DNA of 25,345 nucleotides from Azonexaceae bacterium. Its GTDB lineage: Bacteria > Pseudomonadota > Gammaproteobacteria > Burkholderiales > Rhodocyclaceae. A model generated the notes under the pieces. It was not told where the DNA came from and ran no database searches. It saw only the letters and a program-made list of their open reading frames with translations. The stretch spans positions 1 to 25,345 of the forward strand of contig SSTB01000093.1 in NCBI GenBank assembly GCA_009469665.1. Direction: 5' to 3'. Made by a program: the position numbers and the translations under genes. Below are positions 16,868 to 24,921 of the stretch, piece after piece; position 1 is the first letter of the stretch; every line of letters starts with the position of its first letter.

Positions 16868-18954
16868 GCCCGGACGGGCGTCGTGCGGCGTGCAGGCACG
16901 CCTGTCCCTGCCGGCTGCCAGGCCGGAATCAGCTGTTTCTTGCCGTTGCCGATGAGGTCGGCCCGCCCCATGGCCTTGAGGGCGTCGCGCAGGAGGGGCC
17001 AGTTTTCCGGATCGTGATAGCGCAGGAAGGCCTTGTGGAGCTTTCTTTGACGGACATTGCGCACGGCACCGACGGTTTCCCCGCCCTGCCGCTGCAGCTT
17101 CCTCAGCGGGTTGCGCTCGCTGTGATACATGGTGGTGGCCAGAGCCATGGGTGTGGGCAGGAAGGTCTGCACCTGATCCAGGCGGAAGTTGTTGCGCTTC
17201 AGCCAGAGCGCGAGGTTGAGCATGTCCTCGTCCGTCGTCCCCGGATGGGCGGCGATGAAATAGGGGATCAGGTACTGTTCCTTGCCCGCCTCCCGAGAGA
17301 ATCGCTCGAAGAGCTGCTTGAAGCGGTCGTAGGCGCCGATGCCGGGCTTCATCATCTTGGAAAGGGGCCCCGCCTCGGTGTGTTCGGGGGCGATCTTCAG
17401 GTAGCCGCCCACGTGGTGGGTGACCAGTTCCTTGATGTATTCCGGCGAGCGCACGGCCAGGTCGTAGCGCAGGCCGGAGCCAATCAGCACCTTCTTCACC
17501 CCCGGCAGGCTGCGGGCCTTGCGGTAGAGGGAGATCAGCTGGCTGTGGTCGGTCCCCAGGTTTTCGCAAATCTCGGGATAGACGCAGGAGAGCCGGCGGC
17601 AGGACGCTTCGATCTTCTCGTCCTTGCACTTCAGGTGGTACATGTTTGCGGTGGGGCCGCCCAGGTCGGAGACGATGCCGGTAAAGCCGGGGGTCTTGTC
17701 CCGCATCTCCTCGATTTCGCGCAGCACGGATTCTTCCGAGCGGCTCTGGATGATGCGTCCCTCGTGCTCGGTGATGGAGCAGAAGGTGCAGCCGCCGAAG
17801 CATCCACGCATGATATTGACCGAGAAGCGAATCATCTCCCAGGCCGGGATTTTGGCCTCGCCGTAGGCGGGATGGGGCCGGCGGGCATAGGGCAACTCGT
17901 AAACGCGGTCCAGTTCCTCGGTGGTCAGGGGCACCGGCGGCGGGTTGAGCCACACGTCCCGCTCGCCATGGGCCTGAACCAGCGCCCGGGCATTGCCGGG
18001 ATTGGATTCCAGGTGGAAGGTGCGCGAGGCATGTGCGTAGAGGACCGGGTCGTCCTTCACCGCCTCGTAGGCCGGCAGGCGGACGACGGTATGAGCACGG
18101 CGATCACGGCGGGCAGCCAGCCGTTCGTCGCGGCTCATCAGCCTAACCACCTGGGCTTGTCCCACGCTGGCTGGGGGCGACGGCACGGCGGCCATGGCGT
18201 AGGGGTCAGGGTGATGACCCACCGGCCCCGGCATATCGACCGCCGTGGAATCAAGTTCCTCCCATTCGTCGGAGGGCCGCCAACCCGGCCGCACCATGAA
18301 AGCGGTACCGCGGATGTCGCGCAGTTGCTCGACCGTTTCCCCCTTGGCCAAGCGGTGGGCCACCTCCACCACCGCTCGCTCGGCATTGCCGAAGACGAGG
18401 AGATCGGCTTTGGAATCGGGCAGGACGGAACGGCGTACCTTGTCCGCCCAGTAATCGTAGTGGGCGATGCGCCTGAGGCTCGCCTCGATGGAACCGATCA
18501 CCACAGGCACCCCGGAAAAAGCCTCGCGGCAGCGCTGGGCATAGACCGTCACCGCCCGATCGGGGCGCTTGTTGGCCTCGGCGTTGGGGGTGTAGGCGTC
18601 GTCGGAGCGGATCTTGCGGTCGGAGGTATAGCGATTGACCATGGAATCCATGTTGCCGGCGGTCACCCCGAAGAACAGGTTGGGCTTCCCTAGCCGCTTG
18701 AAATCCGCCGCCGAGTGCCAGTCCGGCTGGCTGATGATGCCCACCCGGAAACCCTGGGCCTCCAGCAGCCGCCCGACCAAGGCCATGCCGAAGCTGGGAT
18801 GGTCGATGTAGGCGTCGCCGGTGACCAGGATGACGTCGCAGGAATCCCAGCCCAAAGCCTCCATTTCCGCCCGACTCATGGGCAGGAAGGGCGCCGGGCC
18901 GAAGCGGTGCGCCCAGAATTTACGGTAGGAGAAAAGCGGTGCGGAGGATGCCAT
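16822..18954 (-). CDS. YgiQ-family radical SAM protein
   Basis: A 710-residue protein of the YgiQ/UPF0313 family. The N-terminal region ([24 protein letters not shown], shown in part, then [22 protein letters not shown]) is the usual family start. The radical SAM motif CFGGCTFC is at Cys385, Cys389 and Cys392, followed by EHEGR and [11 protein letters not shown]. The reaction is unknown; the family is widespread and has no settled substrate. The basic, low-complexity C-terminus (about the last 35 residues) lies past the conserved part. ATG 18954 is chosen because upstream in-frame sequence does not resemble the family. No strong ribosome binding site is visible. It diverges from the STAS gene across 161 bases. 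Confidence 0.92.
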   Translation of the reverse strand: MASSAPLFSYRKFWAHRFGPAPFLPMSRAEMEALGWDSCDVILVTGDAYIDHPSFGMALVGRLLEAQGFRVGIISQPDWHSAADFKRLGKPNLFFGVTAGNMDSMVNRYTSDRKIRSDDAYTPNAEANKRPDRAVTVYAQRCREAFSGVPVVIGSIEASLRRIAHYDYWADKVRRSVLPDSKADLLVFGNAERAVVEVAHRLAKGETVEQLRDIRGTAFMVRPGWRPSDEWEELDSTAVDMPGPVGHHPDPYAMAAVPSPPASVGQAQVVRLMSRDERLAARRDRRAHTVVRLPAYEAVKDDPVLYAHASRTFHLESNPGNARALVQAHGERDVWLNPPPVPLTTEELDRVYELPYARRPHPAYGEAKIPAWEMIRFSVNIMRGCFGGCTFCSITEHEGRIIQSRSEESVLREIEEMRDKTPGFTGIVSDLGGPTANMYHLKCKDEKIEASCRRLSCVYPEICENLGTDHSQLISLYRKARSLPGVKKVLIGSGLRYDLAVRSPEYIKELVTHHVGGYLKIAPEHTEAGPLSKMMKPGIGAYDRFKQLFERFSREAGKEQYLIPYFIAAHPGTTDEDMLNLALWLKRNNFRLDQVQTFLPTPMALATTMYHSERNPLRKLQRQGGETVGAVRNVRQRKLHKAFLRYHDPENWPLLRDALKAMGRADLIGNGKKQLIPAWQPAGTGVPARRTTPVRAQRGAGSMRSRAPAK

Positions 18955-19115
18955 GGACCGACGACTCGGCGTTGCGGGGTGCCATTTTCGCACGTCCGCC
19001 CCCTTTCCGCCCGGCTGGCCCCTTGGCATAATCGGCCAACCTCCTTTTGGTCAGCTCCCATGCTCCTGCCCCCGTATTCCCGCCTGTCGTGGCGAATCTT
19101 CCCGAGCGATCGACC

Positions 19116-19481
19116 ATGAGCGAGGCCAGGATTGCCCTGCTGCCTGTCCGCGTCGTGTCCGGCGTCACCGTCGCCGCGCCCCAGGGGCGTATCGATCACG
19201 CCAGCGCGCCGCGTCTCGACACCAGCCTGGAACCCCTCCTCAAGGGTTGCCGGGCCGGCGGTCCGCCACTGCTGCTCGACCTCTCCGGGGTGGAGTACAT
19301 CAGCAGCATGGGGTTGCGGGTTCTGGTGGTCGCTTCCCGCAGGGCCAATGCCCAAGGGGGGAAATTTGCCGTGGCGGCCTTGCAGCCCCTGGTGCAGGAA
19401 GTCTTCTCCATCGCCCGTCTCAACCTGATGATGCCCTGCTACCTGGACGTCGACACGGGCTGTGCCCAACTGAGCGCATGA
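19116..19481 (+). CDS. STAS-domain protein (anti-sigma factor antagonist type)
   Basis: A 121-residue single STAS domain. The signature LLLDLSGVEYISSMGLRVLV (53-71 region) holds Asp55 and Ser63/Ser64. In the SpoIIAA/RsbV family a serine in this loop is phosphorylated by the partner kinase and released by a PP2C phosphatase. The protein should be the switch element of a partner-switching pathway. A PP2C phosphatase is encoded two genes downstream and a HATPase_c kinase lies 4 kb away, which supports that role. ATG 19116 is chosen as the first residue near the domain. The stop overlaps the next start as ATGA, so it is coupled to the hydrolase gene. Confidence 0.9.
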   Translation: MSEARIALLPVRVVSGVTVAAPQGRIDHASAPRLDTSLEPLLKGCRAGGPPLLLDLSGVEYISSMGLRVLVVASRRANAQGGKFAVAALQPLVQEVFSIARLNLMMPCYLDVDTGCAQLSA

Positions 19482-20440
19482 TGCGGGTTGTCTTCTGGGG
19501 GACACGGGGCTCTCTACCCGTCGCGCTCACCGCCGCCGAGCTGCGGGCCAAGATCATTGCCGCGCTCACCGCCGCCCGCGGCCGCGATCTGCCGGATGCG
19601 GCGGCGGTTGCCACCTTCGTCGACAGTCTGCCCTTCGCCACCGCTGGCACTTTCGGCGGCCATTCTTCCTGCGTCGAAATCGTGGGCGGGGGCGCCGAGC
19701 ACATCGTCTGTGACCTGGGCAGCGGTGTGCGGCCCCTGGGTCAGTCCAAAATGGCCACCTACGGTGCAGCGCGTCCACAGCTCTACCACGTCTTCCTGTC
19801 CCACTTGCACTGGGATCACCTGATGGGCTTTCCCTTCTTTGCCCCGGCCTATATCCCGGGCAACCGCATCGTCATCCATGGTTGTCACGCGGAGATGGAG
19901 GAAGCGGTGCGCCTGCAGTTTGCCCAGCCCTGTTTCCCGGTTGGCTTCGAGGCCCTGGGCGCCACCATCGAATTCGACACCCTGCTTCCCGACCAGCCGC
20001 GCCAGATCGCCGGGTTCAACGTGACCCCCAAGCGCCAGCTCCACGGCGGCGATTCCTATGGCTACCGCTTCGAGCGTTTCGGCAAGGCCGTCGTGTATTC
20101 GACCGACTCGGAGCACAAACTGGAAGACGTCACGGAACGCCAGGGTTTCGTCGAGTTCTTCCGCGGGGCCGATCTGGTGGTCTTCGACGCCATGTACTCC
20201 CTGGCCGAGGCTGCCTCGGTCAAGGCCGACTGGGGGCATTCGAGCAACGTGGTCGGAGTCGAACTCTCTCTCGCGGCGGGCGTCCGTCGCCTCGCCCTCT
20301 TCCACCACGAGCCGATCCACGATGACGCCCGTCTGCAGAAACTCCTGGCCGAGACCCGGCGTTTCGAGGAAATCACGCGGGAAGACCGCCGGCCCCTGGA
20401 AGTACTGTCCGCCTACGACGGGCTGACGGTGGAGCTGTGA
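19478..20440 (+). CDS. Metallo-beta-lactamase-fold hydrolase
   Basis: A 320-residue MBL-fold protein. It starts with FWGTRGSLP (6-14), typical of the phosphodiesterase-like branch. The metal-binding motif is HLHWDH (His109, His111, Asp113, His114). Further likely ligands are His189 (QLHGGDS), Asp210 (YSTDSEH), Asp237 and His276 or His277. The N-terminal part holds an insert (about 15-55) between the first strand and TFGGHSSCVEI. The substrate is unknown; cyclic nucleotides, other phosphodiesters and phosphonates are family options. Its ATG at 19478 overlaps the STAS stop, and its own stop overlaps the phosphatase GTG start. It is therefore made together with a partner-switching pair, which is unusual for a general hydrolase. 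Confidence 0.9.
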   Translation: MMRVVFWGTRGSLPVALTAAELRAKIIAALTAARGRDLPDAAAVATFVDSLPFATAGTFGGHSSCVEIVGGGAEHIVCDLGSGVRPLGQSKMATYGAARPQLYHVFLSHLHWDHLMGFPFFAPAYIPGNRIVIHGCHAEMEEAVRLQFAQPCFPVGFEALGATIEFDTLLPDQPRQIAGFNVTPKRQLHGGDSYGYRFERFGKAVVYSTDSEHKLEDVTERQGFVEFFRGADLVVFDAMYSLAEAASVKADWGHSSNVVGVELSLAAGVRRLALFHHEPIHDDARLQKLLAETRRFEEITREDRRPLEVLSAYDGLTVEL

Positions 20441-22554
20441 CGGCGGGCGCCCTCGCACGCTTTTTCCTCGCTCAACGGGGCCGCAGCCTCGCCGCCGCCT
20501 TCCTGGCGGTAGCCGTCCTGCTGGTGGTCCAGGCCGACCAGGCCCCACTCCTGCCCCTGCGCCACCTTCTATTCGACAGCTATCAGAGGGTTTTTCCCCG
20601 CGAACGCCCCGATCCGGTGGCGATCCTGGTGGATATAGACGAGGCAAGTCTCGCTCGCCACGGTCAATGGCCTTGGCCACGGGATCTCATGGCGACGCTC
20701 GTGGATCGCATTCTGGAGGCCCAGCCCAAGGCGGTGGGCTTTGACATCCTCTTCGCCGAACCCGACCGTCTGGGGCCGGCAGCCCTGGCCCGGCGCTACC
20801 CCCGGTTGCCCGCCAGGATTTTGGGCAGCCTGCCCGATCCCGACCTGGCCCTGGCCAAAGCCCTGGGCCGTGGCAAAACCGTCCTGGCCCTCAGTGGCGA
20901 ATCCGAAGCGGGGCCCGGAACCCACGTTCCGGCGAGGAGTCTCGTCCTGCGGGGATTCGGGGAAGGTGTCGTCTTACCGGCCTTCCCCGCCGCCATCGGC
21001 AGCATCGACCTTCTGGAACAGGCGGCAAGCGGTCTGGCGCTCATCAACGCGCCGCCCGATCAGTCCGGGCGGGAAGTGGAGCGCGGTGTCCTGCGCCGGG
21101 TGCCTCTGGTGGCCGAAGTAGGGCCGTCCCGCCTGGCCACCCTGGGCGTGGAGCTGGTACGTCTCGGCACTGGCTCGCCCATCCTGGATGTCAGGACGGA
21201 TAGCCACGGGATCACGGCAATCCGCGTCAAGGGGCATAGTCTCGAAACCCTCCCCAATGGCGATCTGGCGCTGCATTTCGGGCGGCAGGCGCACGACCGC
21301 CACGTCTCCGCGGCCAGGCTGCTCGCCGGCGACGCCGACCTGGAAATATTGCGCGACAAGTACGTGATTGTCGGCTTCACCGGCCTTGGCCTGCTCGACA
21401 ACGTGGTGAATCCTCTGGGAGAGAAGACCCCCGGTGTCGACGTGCATATCCAGGTCATCGAAAGCCTGCTCACCGGGGAGTCGCTGCGCCGCCCGTGGTG
21501 GATGGCGCGCCTGGAACTCGCCGCCCTGGTGGCCCTTGGTATCGGACTTATCCTGGCGGTGCCGGTCCTGCGCCCCGCCTACGCCGCAGGACTCGGCGCC
21601 CTTGCCGCCACCTTGCTCACCCTGGGGGGCTTCGTGGCCTTTCGCTGGGGCAACTGCTTGTTCGATTCCGCCACCATCGTCACCCTGCTCAACCCCATTT
21701 TCATCACCCTGATCGGCAACAGCCTGGTCGAAGCCGACCGCCGCCGCCGCCAGGCCGAAGCCGAATTGAACGCTAGCCGCGAATCCGTAGCCCGGGTGGC
21801 TGGCGAACTCGACGCCGCCCGGCGCATCCAGATGGGGCTGCTGCCCGATCCCGCACAGGTCTTCGCGGGGGATTCCCGTCTCAACGTCGCAGCCCTGCTC
21901 GAACCGGCCCGGGCCGTGGGCGGGGACTACTACGAATGTTTCGCCATGGATTCCCGCCACGCCTGTTTCGCCATCGGCGACGTGACCGGCAAGGGAGTTC
22001 CCGCCAGCCTGTTCATGACCATCGCCAAAACCCTCACTGGGGCCATGGTGCGCCGCGTGCCGGATCTCGGCGATGCCCTGCGCCAAGCGGAAGTCGAGCT
22101 CTCCCGCCACAATCCGGAGATGCTTTTCGTCACCGCCTTCGTCGCCGTCCTCGACCTGGAGACCGGGGAACTGGCCTGCGTCTGCGCCGGCCACGATGCG
22201 CCCATTCTCAAACGCGGCCATGAGCTCCTGCGCCTCGACCTGGGCGAGGACTGCGGCCCGCCCGTAGGGGCCTGCGGCAACTACCCCTTCGTCGCCGCGC
22301 GCCGCACCCTGGAGCCGGGCGACCTGGTCTGCCTGTTTACCGACGGGGTGACCGAGGCCCAGGACGGGCAACGCTTCTATGGGAGTTTCCGGCTACTGGC
22401 CGCCGTCTCTCGCCTTGCGGCGGATGCCGATCCGGCCACAGCAGTCGCCGCCATCCGCGACGACGTGCGCCGTTTCGAGGCCGGCCGCCCCGCCGCCGAT
22501 GATCTGACCCTCTTGGCCCTGCGCTGGAACGGCCCCGCAAGCGAATTTCAATAA
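20437..22554 (+). CDS. CHASE2-domain membrane receptor with PP2C (SpoIIE-type) phosphatase
   Basis: A 705-residue sensor phosphatase. One membrane helix (about 17-33) is followed by an extracytoplasmic CHASE2 domain (about 38-345; AILVDIDEASLARHG, VGFDILFAEPD, YVIVGFTGLGLLDNV). Three membrane helices (about 359-378, 382-402, 411-428) and a coiled linker (430-465) lead to a PP2C domain (466-698). Metal-binding acidic residues are Asp497 (GGDYYE), Asp515 (IGDVTGKG), Asp636 (FTDGVTE) and Asp688/Asp689. The domain order predicts that a periplasmic signal controls dephosphorylation of the coexpressed STAS protein. The GTG start at 20437 overlaps the hydrolase stop as GTGA. Its last 7 bases overlap the convergent ompA-like gene. 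Confidence 0.93.
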   Translation: MTAGALARFFLAQRGRSLAAAFLAVAVLLVVQADQAPLLPLRHLLFDSYQRVFPRERPDPVAILVDIDEASLARHGQWPWPRDLMATLVDRILEAQPKAVGFDILFAEPDRLGPAALARRYPRLPARILGSLPDPDLALAKALGRGKTVLALSGESEAGPGTHVPARSLVLRGFGEGVVLPAFPAAIGSIDLLEQAASGLALINAPPDQSGREVERGVLRRVPLVAEVGPSRLATLGVELVRLGTGSPILDVRTDSHGITAIRVKGHSLETLPNGDLALHFGRQAHDRHVSAARLLAGDADLEILRDKYVIVGFTGLGLLDNVVNPLGEKTPGVDVHIQVIESLLTGESLRRPWWMARLELAALVALGIGLILAVPVLRPAYAAGLGALAATLLTLGGFVAFRWGNCLFDSATIVTLLNPIFITLIGNSLVEADRRRRQAEAELNASRESVARVAGELDAARRIQMGLLPDPAQVFAGDSRLNVAALLEPARAVGGDYYECFAMDSRHACFAIGDVTGKGVPASLFMTIAKTLTGAMVRRVPDLGDALRQAEVELSRHNPEMLFVTAFVAVLDLETGELACVCAGHDAPILKRGHELLRLDLGEDCGPPVGACGNYPFVAARRTLEPGDLVCLFTDGVTEAQDGQRFYGSFRLLAAVSRLAADADPATAVAAIRDDVRRFEAGRPAADDLTLLALRWNGPASEFQ

Positions 22555-23135
22555 ACGCTGATTTCGACCCGCCGATTGCGCGGCTCGGGCACTTCATCGG
22601 CGGTGGGTACCAGGGGGTCGCGCTCGCCGCGACCGGCCACCGCAATAAGTTCTTCCTTCACCCCTGCGGCCACCAGGGCCTCGCGCACGGCTTCTGCCCG
22701 CTTACGCGAGAGGACGTCGTTATCGGCCAGGGAGCCGACCCGGTCGGCGTGGCCGATGATCTGCACGTCCGGCGCGGCGCGGCTCGCGATCTGCGCCTTG
22801 ACGCGCTCGAAACTGGCCAGGGACTCCGCCGTGAGCGTGTCCGATCCTTCCAGGAAATACACCAGGAAAATTACCGGTCGCTGCGGTAGGGCTGCCAGGG
22901 CGGCACCATAGGAGTCGCCCACGTCACCAGCGGAAGACTCGGCTCGGGAAAGCACGAAGGGACGGCGCACCGTGGCGGCGTAGGGGCGGTCGAGACGCTG
23001 TTCCACCCCGTTCCAGGTCACCACAACTTCGCTGGGGCGCCCGTCGGAGGAAGGCAGGAGCACCACGCGCTCGCTGGCGCAGCCGACCAGAGTCAGGGTC
23101 GCCGCTGCAGCCAGCACCTTCCGGCAGCCCATCAT
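22548..23135 (-). CDS. OmpA-family lipoprotein
   Basis: A 195-residue protein with a lipoprotein signal (MMGCRKVLAAAATLTLVGC, lipidated Cys19). A middle region (about 20-95) has no clear domain. A C-terminal OmpA domain (about 100-195) binds peptidoglycan: FLEGSDTLTAES, IIGHADRVGS, LSRKRAEAVREAL, GRGERDPLVPTADEVPEPRNRRVEI. It should tether the outer membrane to the cell wall, or monitor it. The ATG overlaps the fecR stop as ATGA. The 3' end touches the CHASE2-phosphatase gene on the other strand. Placement among partner-switching genes suggests a role in envelope sensing; this is inference. Confidence 0.9.
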   Translation of the reverse strand: MMGCRKVLAAAATLTLVGCASERVVLLPSSDGRPSEVVVTWNGVEQRLDRPYAATVRRPFVLSRAESSAGDVGDSYGAALAALPQRPVIFLVYFLEGSDTLTAESLASFERVKAQIASRAAPDVQIIGHADRVGSLADNDVLSRKRAEAVREALVAAGVKEELIAVAGRGERDPLVPTADEVPEPRNRRVEISVY

Positions 23136-23590
23136 GGCAACTCCTCCGCGGCTCCGCTCACGTCGATGATGAATTCGGTTCCCCGGACGCCGAGGATTGA
23201 CGTGGGCGTCCGGAAACGCACGGACTGCGGTGATTCCTTGGCCAGCTTGCCAGAGACCACAGCAACCTTGCCCTTCTGGACGGTCGCTTCCAATTCGCCG
23301 GCGTGAGTCGTGCTGTCGAAGACGTAGCGGTCAAGGATCAGGAAGGCATTGGGGCCTGCGGACAGTTGCGTGTTGTCGCGCAGGGTCAGCCCCATGACGC
23401 CGTCCCGGCCGGTGCGCAGGCGGTCATTGACTTCTACCGCCGTCCCTGCCGGTGCCGGCATGCGCACGCCGCCCCTTTCGACGGTGACGTCGCCCTGGCT
23501 GGTCTTGATGCGGCCGGCGTATTCGCCGGCTTGGAGCGAAAAGGCCGGCAGGGCGAAAAGCACGGCTACCAGGCAATGTGTTTTAATCAT
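23132..23590 (-). CDS. Secreted FecR-domain protein
   Basis: A 152-residue protein. Residues 1-21 are a signal peptide (MIKTHCLVAVLFALPAFSLQAG). The rest is a FecR domain: GRIKTSQGDVTVERGG, NDRLRTGRDGVMGLTLRDNTQLSAGP (in two parts), and TPTSILGVRGTEF near the C-terminus. Classical FecR is an inner-membrane anti-sigma protein paired with FecI; here there is no cytoplasmic part and no membrane anchor. FecR domains of this stand-alone kind often occur beside CHASE2 genes. ATG 23590 is chosen with GGGAGAGAG just upstream; the longer in-frame version overlaps the divergent kinase gene. It is translationally coupled to the OmpA-type gene. Confidence 0.9.
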   Translation of the reverse strand: MIKTHCLVAVLFALPAFSLQAGEYAGRIKTSQGDVTVERGGVRMPAPAGTAVEVNDRLRTGRDGVMGLTLRDNTQLSAGPNAFLILDRYVFDSTTHAGELEATVQKGKVAVVSGKLAKESPQSVRFRTPTSILGVRGTEFIIDVSGAAEELP

Positions 23591-23615
23591 GGCTCTCTCC
23601 CGGAATACACGAGGC

Positions 23616-24020
23616 ATGGGCAGCCATTCTACGGAAATTTCGGTTCCCGCGCGCTGGACAGAGTTCCCTCGTCTGGTCGCTGCAACGGATGCCTGGGCGG
23701 CGGCGGCGGGCCTCGCGGGGCTTTCCGTGCAGCGCCTGCAACTTGCCCTGGAAGAGCTGTTCACCAATACCCTGGAGCACGGCTTCGGCGCCGAAAACGG
23801 CAGCCTGGTCCGTCTGGAGATCTCCTGCCAGGGCAACCGTCTCACCCTGCGCTACCGTGACGAGGCCCCTCCCTTCGATACCAGCCTCCCCCGACCCCAG
23901 GCGCCGGACGAACTGCGGGTCGGCGGTTACGGCCTCAACGTCCTGCGCACCATGGCCCATGCCTTCCGCTACCGGCGGGCGGACGGTGCCAACGAAACCG
24001 AGATCGAGTTTCTTGTCTGA
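23616..24020 (+). CDS. HATPase_c serine kinase, anti-sigma factor type (RsbW-like)
   Basis: A 134-residue GHKL ATPase domain. The N box is ALEELFTNTLEHGF (44-57; Glu46, Glu47 and Asn51). The G1 box is DEAPPFD (82-88) and the G2 box is GGYGLNVLR (103-111). This is the size and layout of RsbW/SpoIIAB-like kinases, which bind a target and phosphorylate a STAS protein. The STAS gene at 19116 is the obvious substrate, and the CHASE2-PP2C protein its opposing phosphatase. GAGG lies just before the ATG at 23616. It starts only 25 bases from the divergent fecR gene. No sigma factor follows; the next gene is convergent fpr. Confidence 0.9.
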   Translation: MGSHSTEISVPARWTEFPRLVAATDAWAAAAGLAGLSVQRLQLALEELFTNTLEHGFGAENGSLVRLEISCQGNRLTLRYRDEAPPFDTSLPRPQAPDELRVGGYGLNVLRTMAHAFRYRRADGANETEIEFLV

Positions 24021-24044
24021 GCGCTCGCAGGCTGGCGCCCCGCC

Positions 24045-24821
24045 CTACTTCTCGACGAAGGCCCGCTCGATGACGTAGTCGCCCGCGTCGCCGATGTGGC
24101 GGGACATGCGGAATCCCCGCCCATCGAGCAGTGCGCGGCAGTCCGCCAGCATGGCCGGGCTGCCGCAGAGCATGGCTCGGTCCTCCACCGGGTCCAGGGC
24201 TGGCTGGCCGATGTCGGCAAAGAGCTTGCCGCTCTCCAGAAGATCGGTGATGCGCCCCTGGTTGGGGAAAGACTCCCGCGTCACGGTGGGGTAGTAGATC
24301 AGCTTTTCCCGCACCGCCTCGCCAATGAACTCCTGCTGCGGCAGGCTCTCGTTGAGAAAATGCCGATAGGCGAGCTCCGCTACGGTGCGGGCGCCATGGA
24401 CCAGGACGACGGTCTCGAAACGCTCATAGAGTTCCGGATCGCGGATGACGCTCAGGAAGGGCGCCAGACCGGTTCCTGTGGCGAAGAGAAACAGACGGCG
24501 GCCAGGCAGGAGATCCCGCAGCACCAGGGTTCCCGTCGGTCGCCGCCCCACCAGGATGGGGTCGCCCGGCTGTACGTTCTGGAGGTGGGTCGTGAACGTG
24601 CCGTCCGCTACCTTGATGCTGAAGAACTCCAGGTAGTCGGCGTAATTGGGGCTGGCTACGCTGTAGGCCCGCGTCACCGGCCGGCCGCCGACATCCAGCC
24701 CCAGCATGAGGAACTGGCCATTTTCGAAGCGCAGCCCGGGGGAACGGGTGGTGCGGAAACTGAACAGGCCGTCGTTCCAGTGATGGACGCCGATGACTTC
24801 TTCGATGCCGTAGGGGGCCAT
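24045..24821 (-). CDS. fpr: Ferredoxin/flavodoxin-NADP+ reductase
   Basis: A 258-residue FAD enzyme that passes electrons between NADPH and ferredoxin or flavodoxin. The FAD motif is RAYSVAS (51-57), the NADP-binding GTGLAPF is at 116-122, and CGSPAML lies near the C-terminus. The end (YVIERAFVEK) is typical of bacterial type FPRs. ATG 24821 is chosen because GGAG sits 6 bases upstream; the next in-frame start, TTG at 24833, is poor. Fpr usually supplies reductant for stress responses and Fe-S or radical enzymes. It is divergent from a LysR-type gene, a likely regulator by position only. Confidence 0.94.
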   Translation of the reverse strand: MAPYGIEEVIGVHHWNDGLFSFRTTRSPGLRFENGQFLMLGLDVGGRPVTRAYSVASPNYADYLEFFSIKVADGTFTTHLQNVQPGDPILVGRRPTGTLVLRDLLPGRRLFLFATGTGLAPFLSVIRDPELYERFETVVLVHGARTVAELAYRHFLNESLPQQEFIGEAVREKLIYYPTVTRESFPNQGRITDLLESGKLFADIGQPALDPVEDRAMLCGSPAMLADCRALLDGRGFRMSRHIGDAGDYVIERAFVEK

Positions 24822-24871
24822 GACAGGCTCCAAAAGGGATGGGAAACGCCCCCACTCTAGGACTTCACCAT

Positions 24872-24921
24872 CAATCGGACAATCGGATAATATCGATACA
24901 AATAATCCACAAAATCGATAT
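24872..24921. promoter_or_regulatory. Candidate LysR-type operator region
   Basis: CAATCGGA is repeated in tandem at 24872-24879 and 24880-24887. ATCGATA occurs at 24892-24898, inside the palindrome TATCGATA, and again at 24915-24921, spaced by 23 bases across the start of the LysR gene. The region lies in the 98-base gap between divergent fpr and the LysR gene, the usual place for LysR binding sites. TAATCCACA at 24903-24911 also resembles a DnaA box with one mismatch. Confidence 0.35.

Noticed and set aside
16312..18693. 793-codon open frame on the + strand
   Set aside because: It is antisense to the ygiQ-like gene, which has clear family motifs. Long antisense frames are expected in GC-rich coding DNA, and its translation resembles no family.
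20974..22371. 465-codon open frame on the - strand
   Set aside because: It is antisense to the CHASE2-PP2C gene, whose domains are complete.
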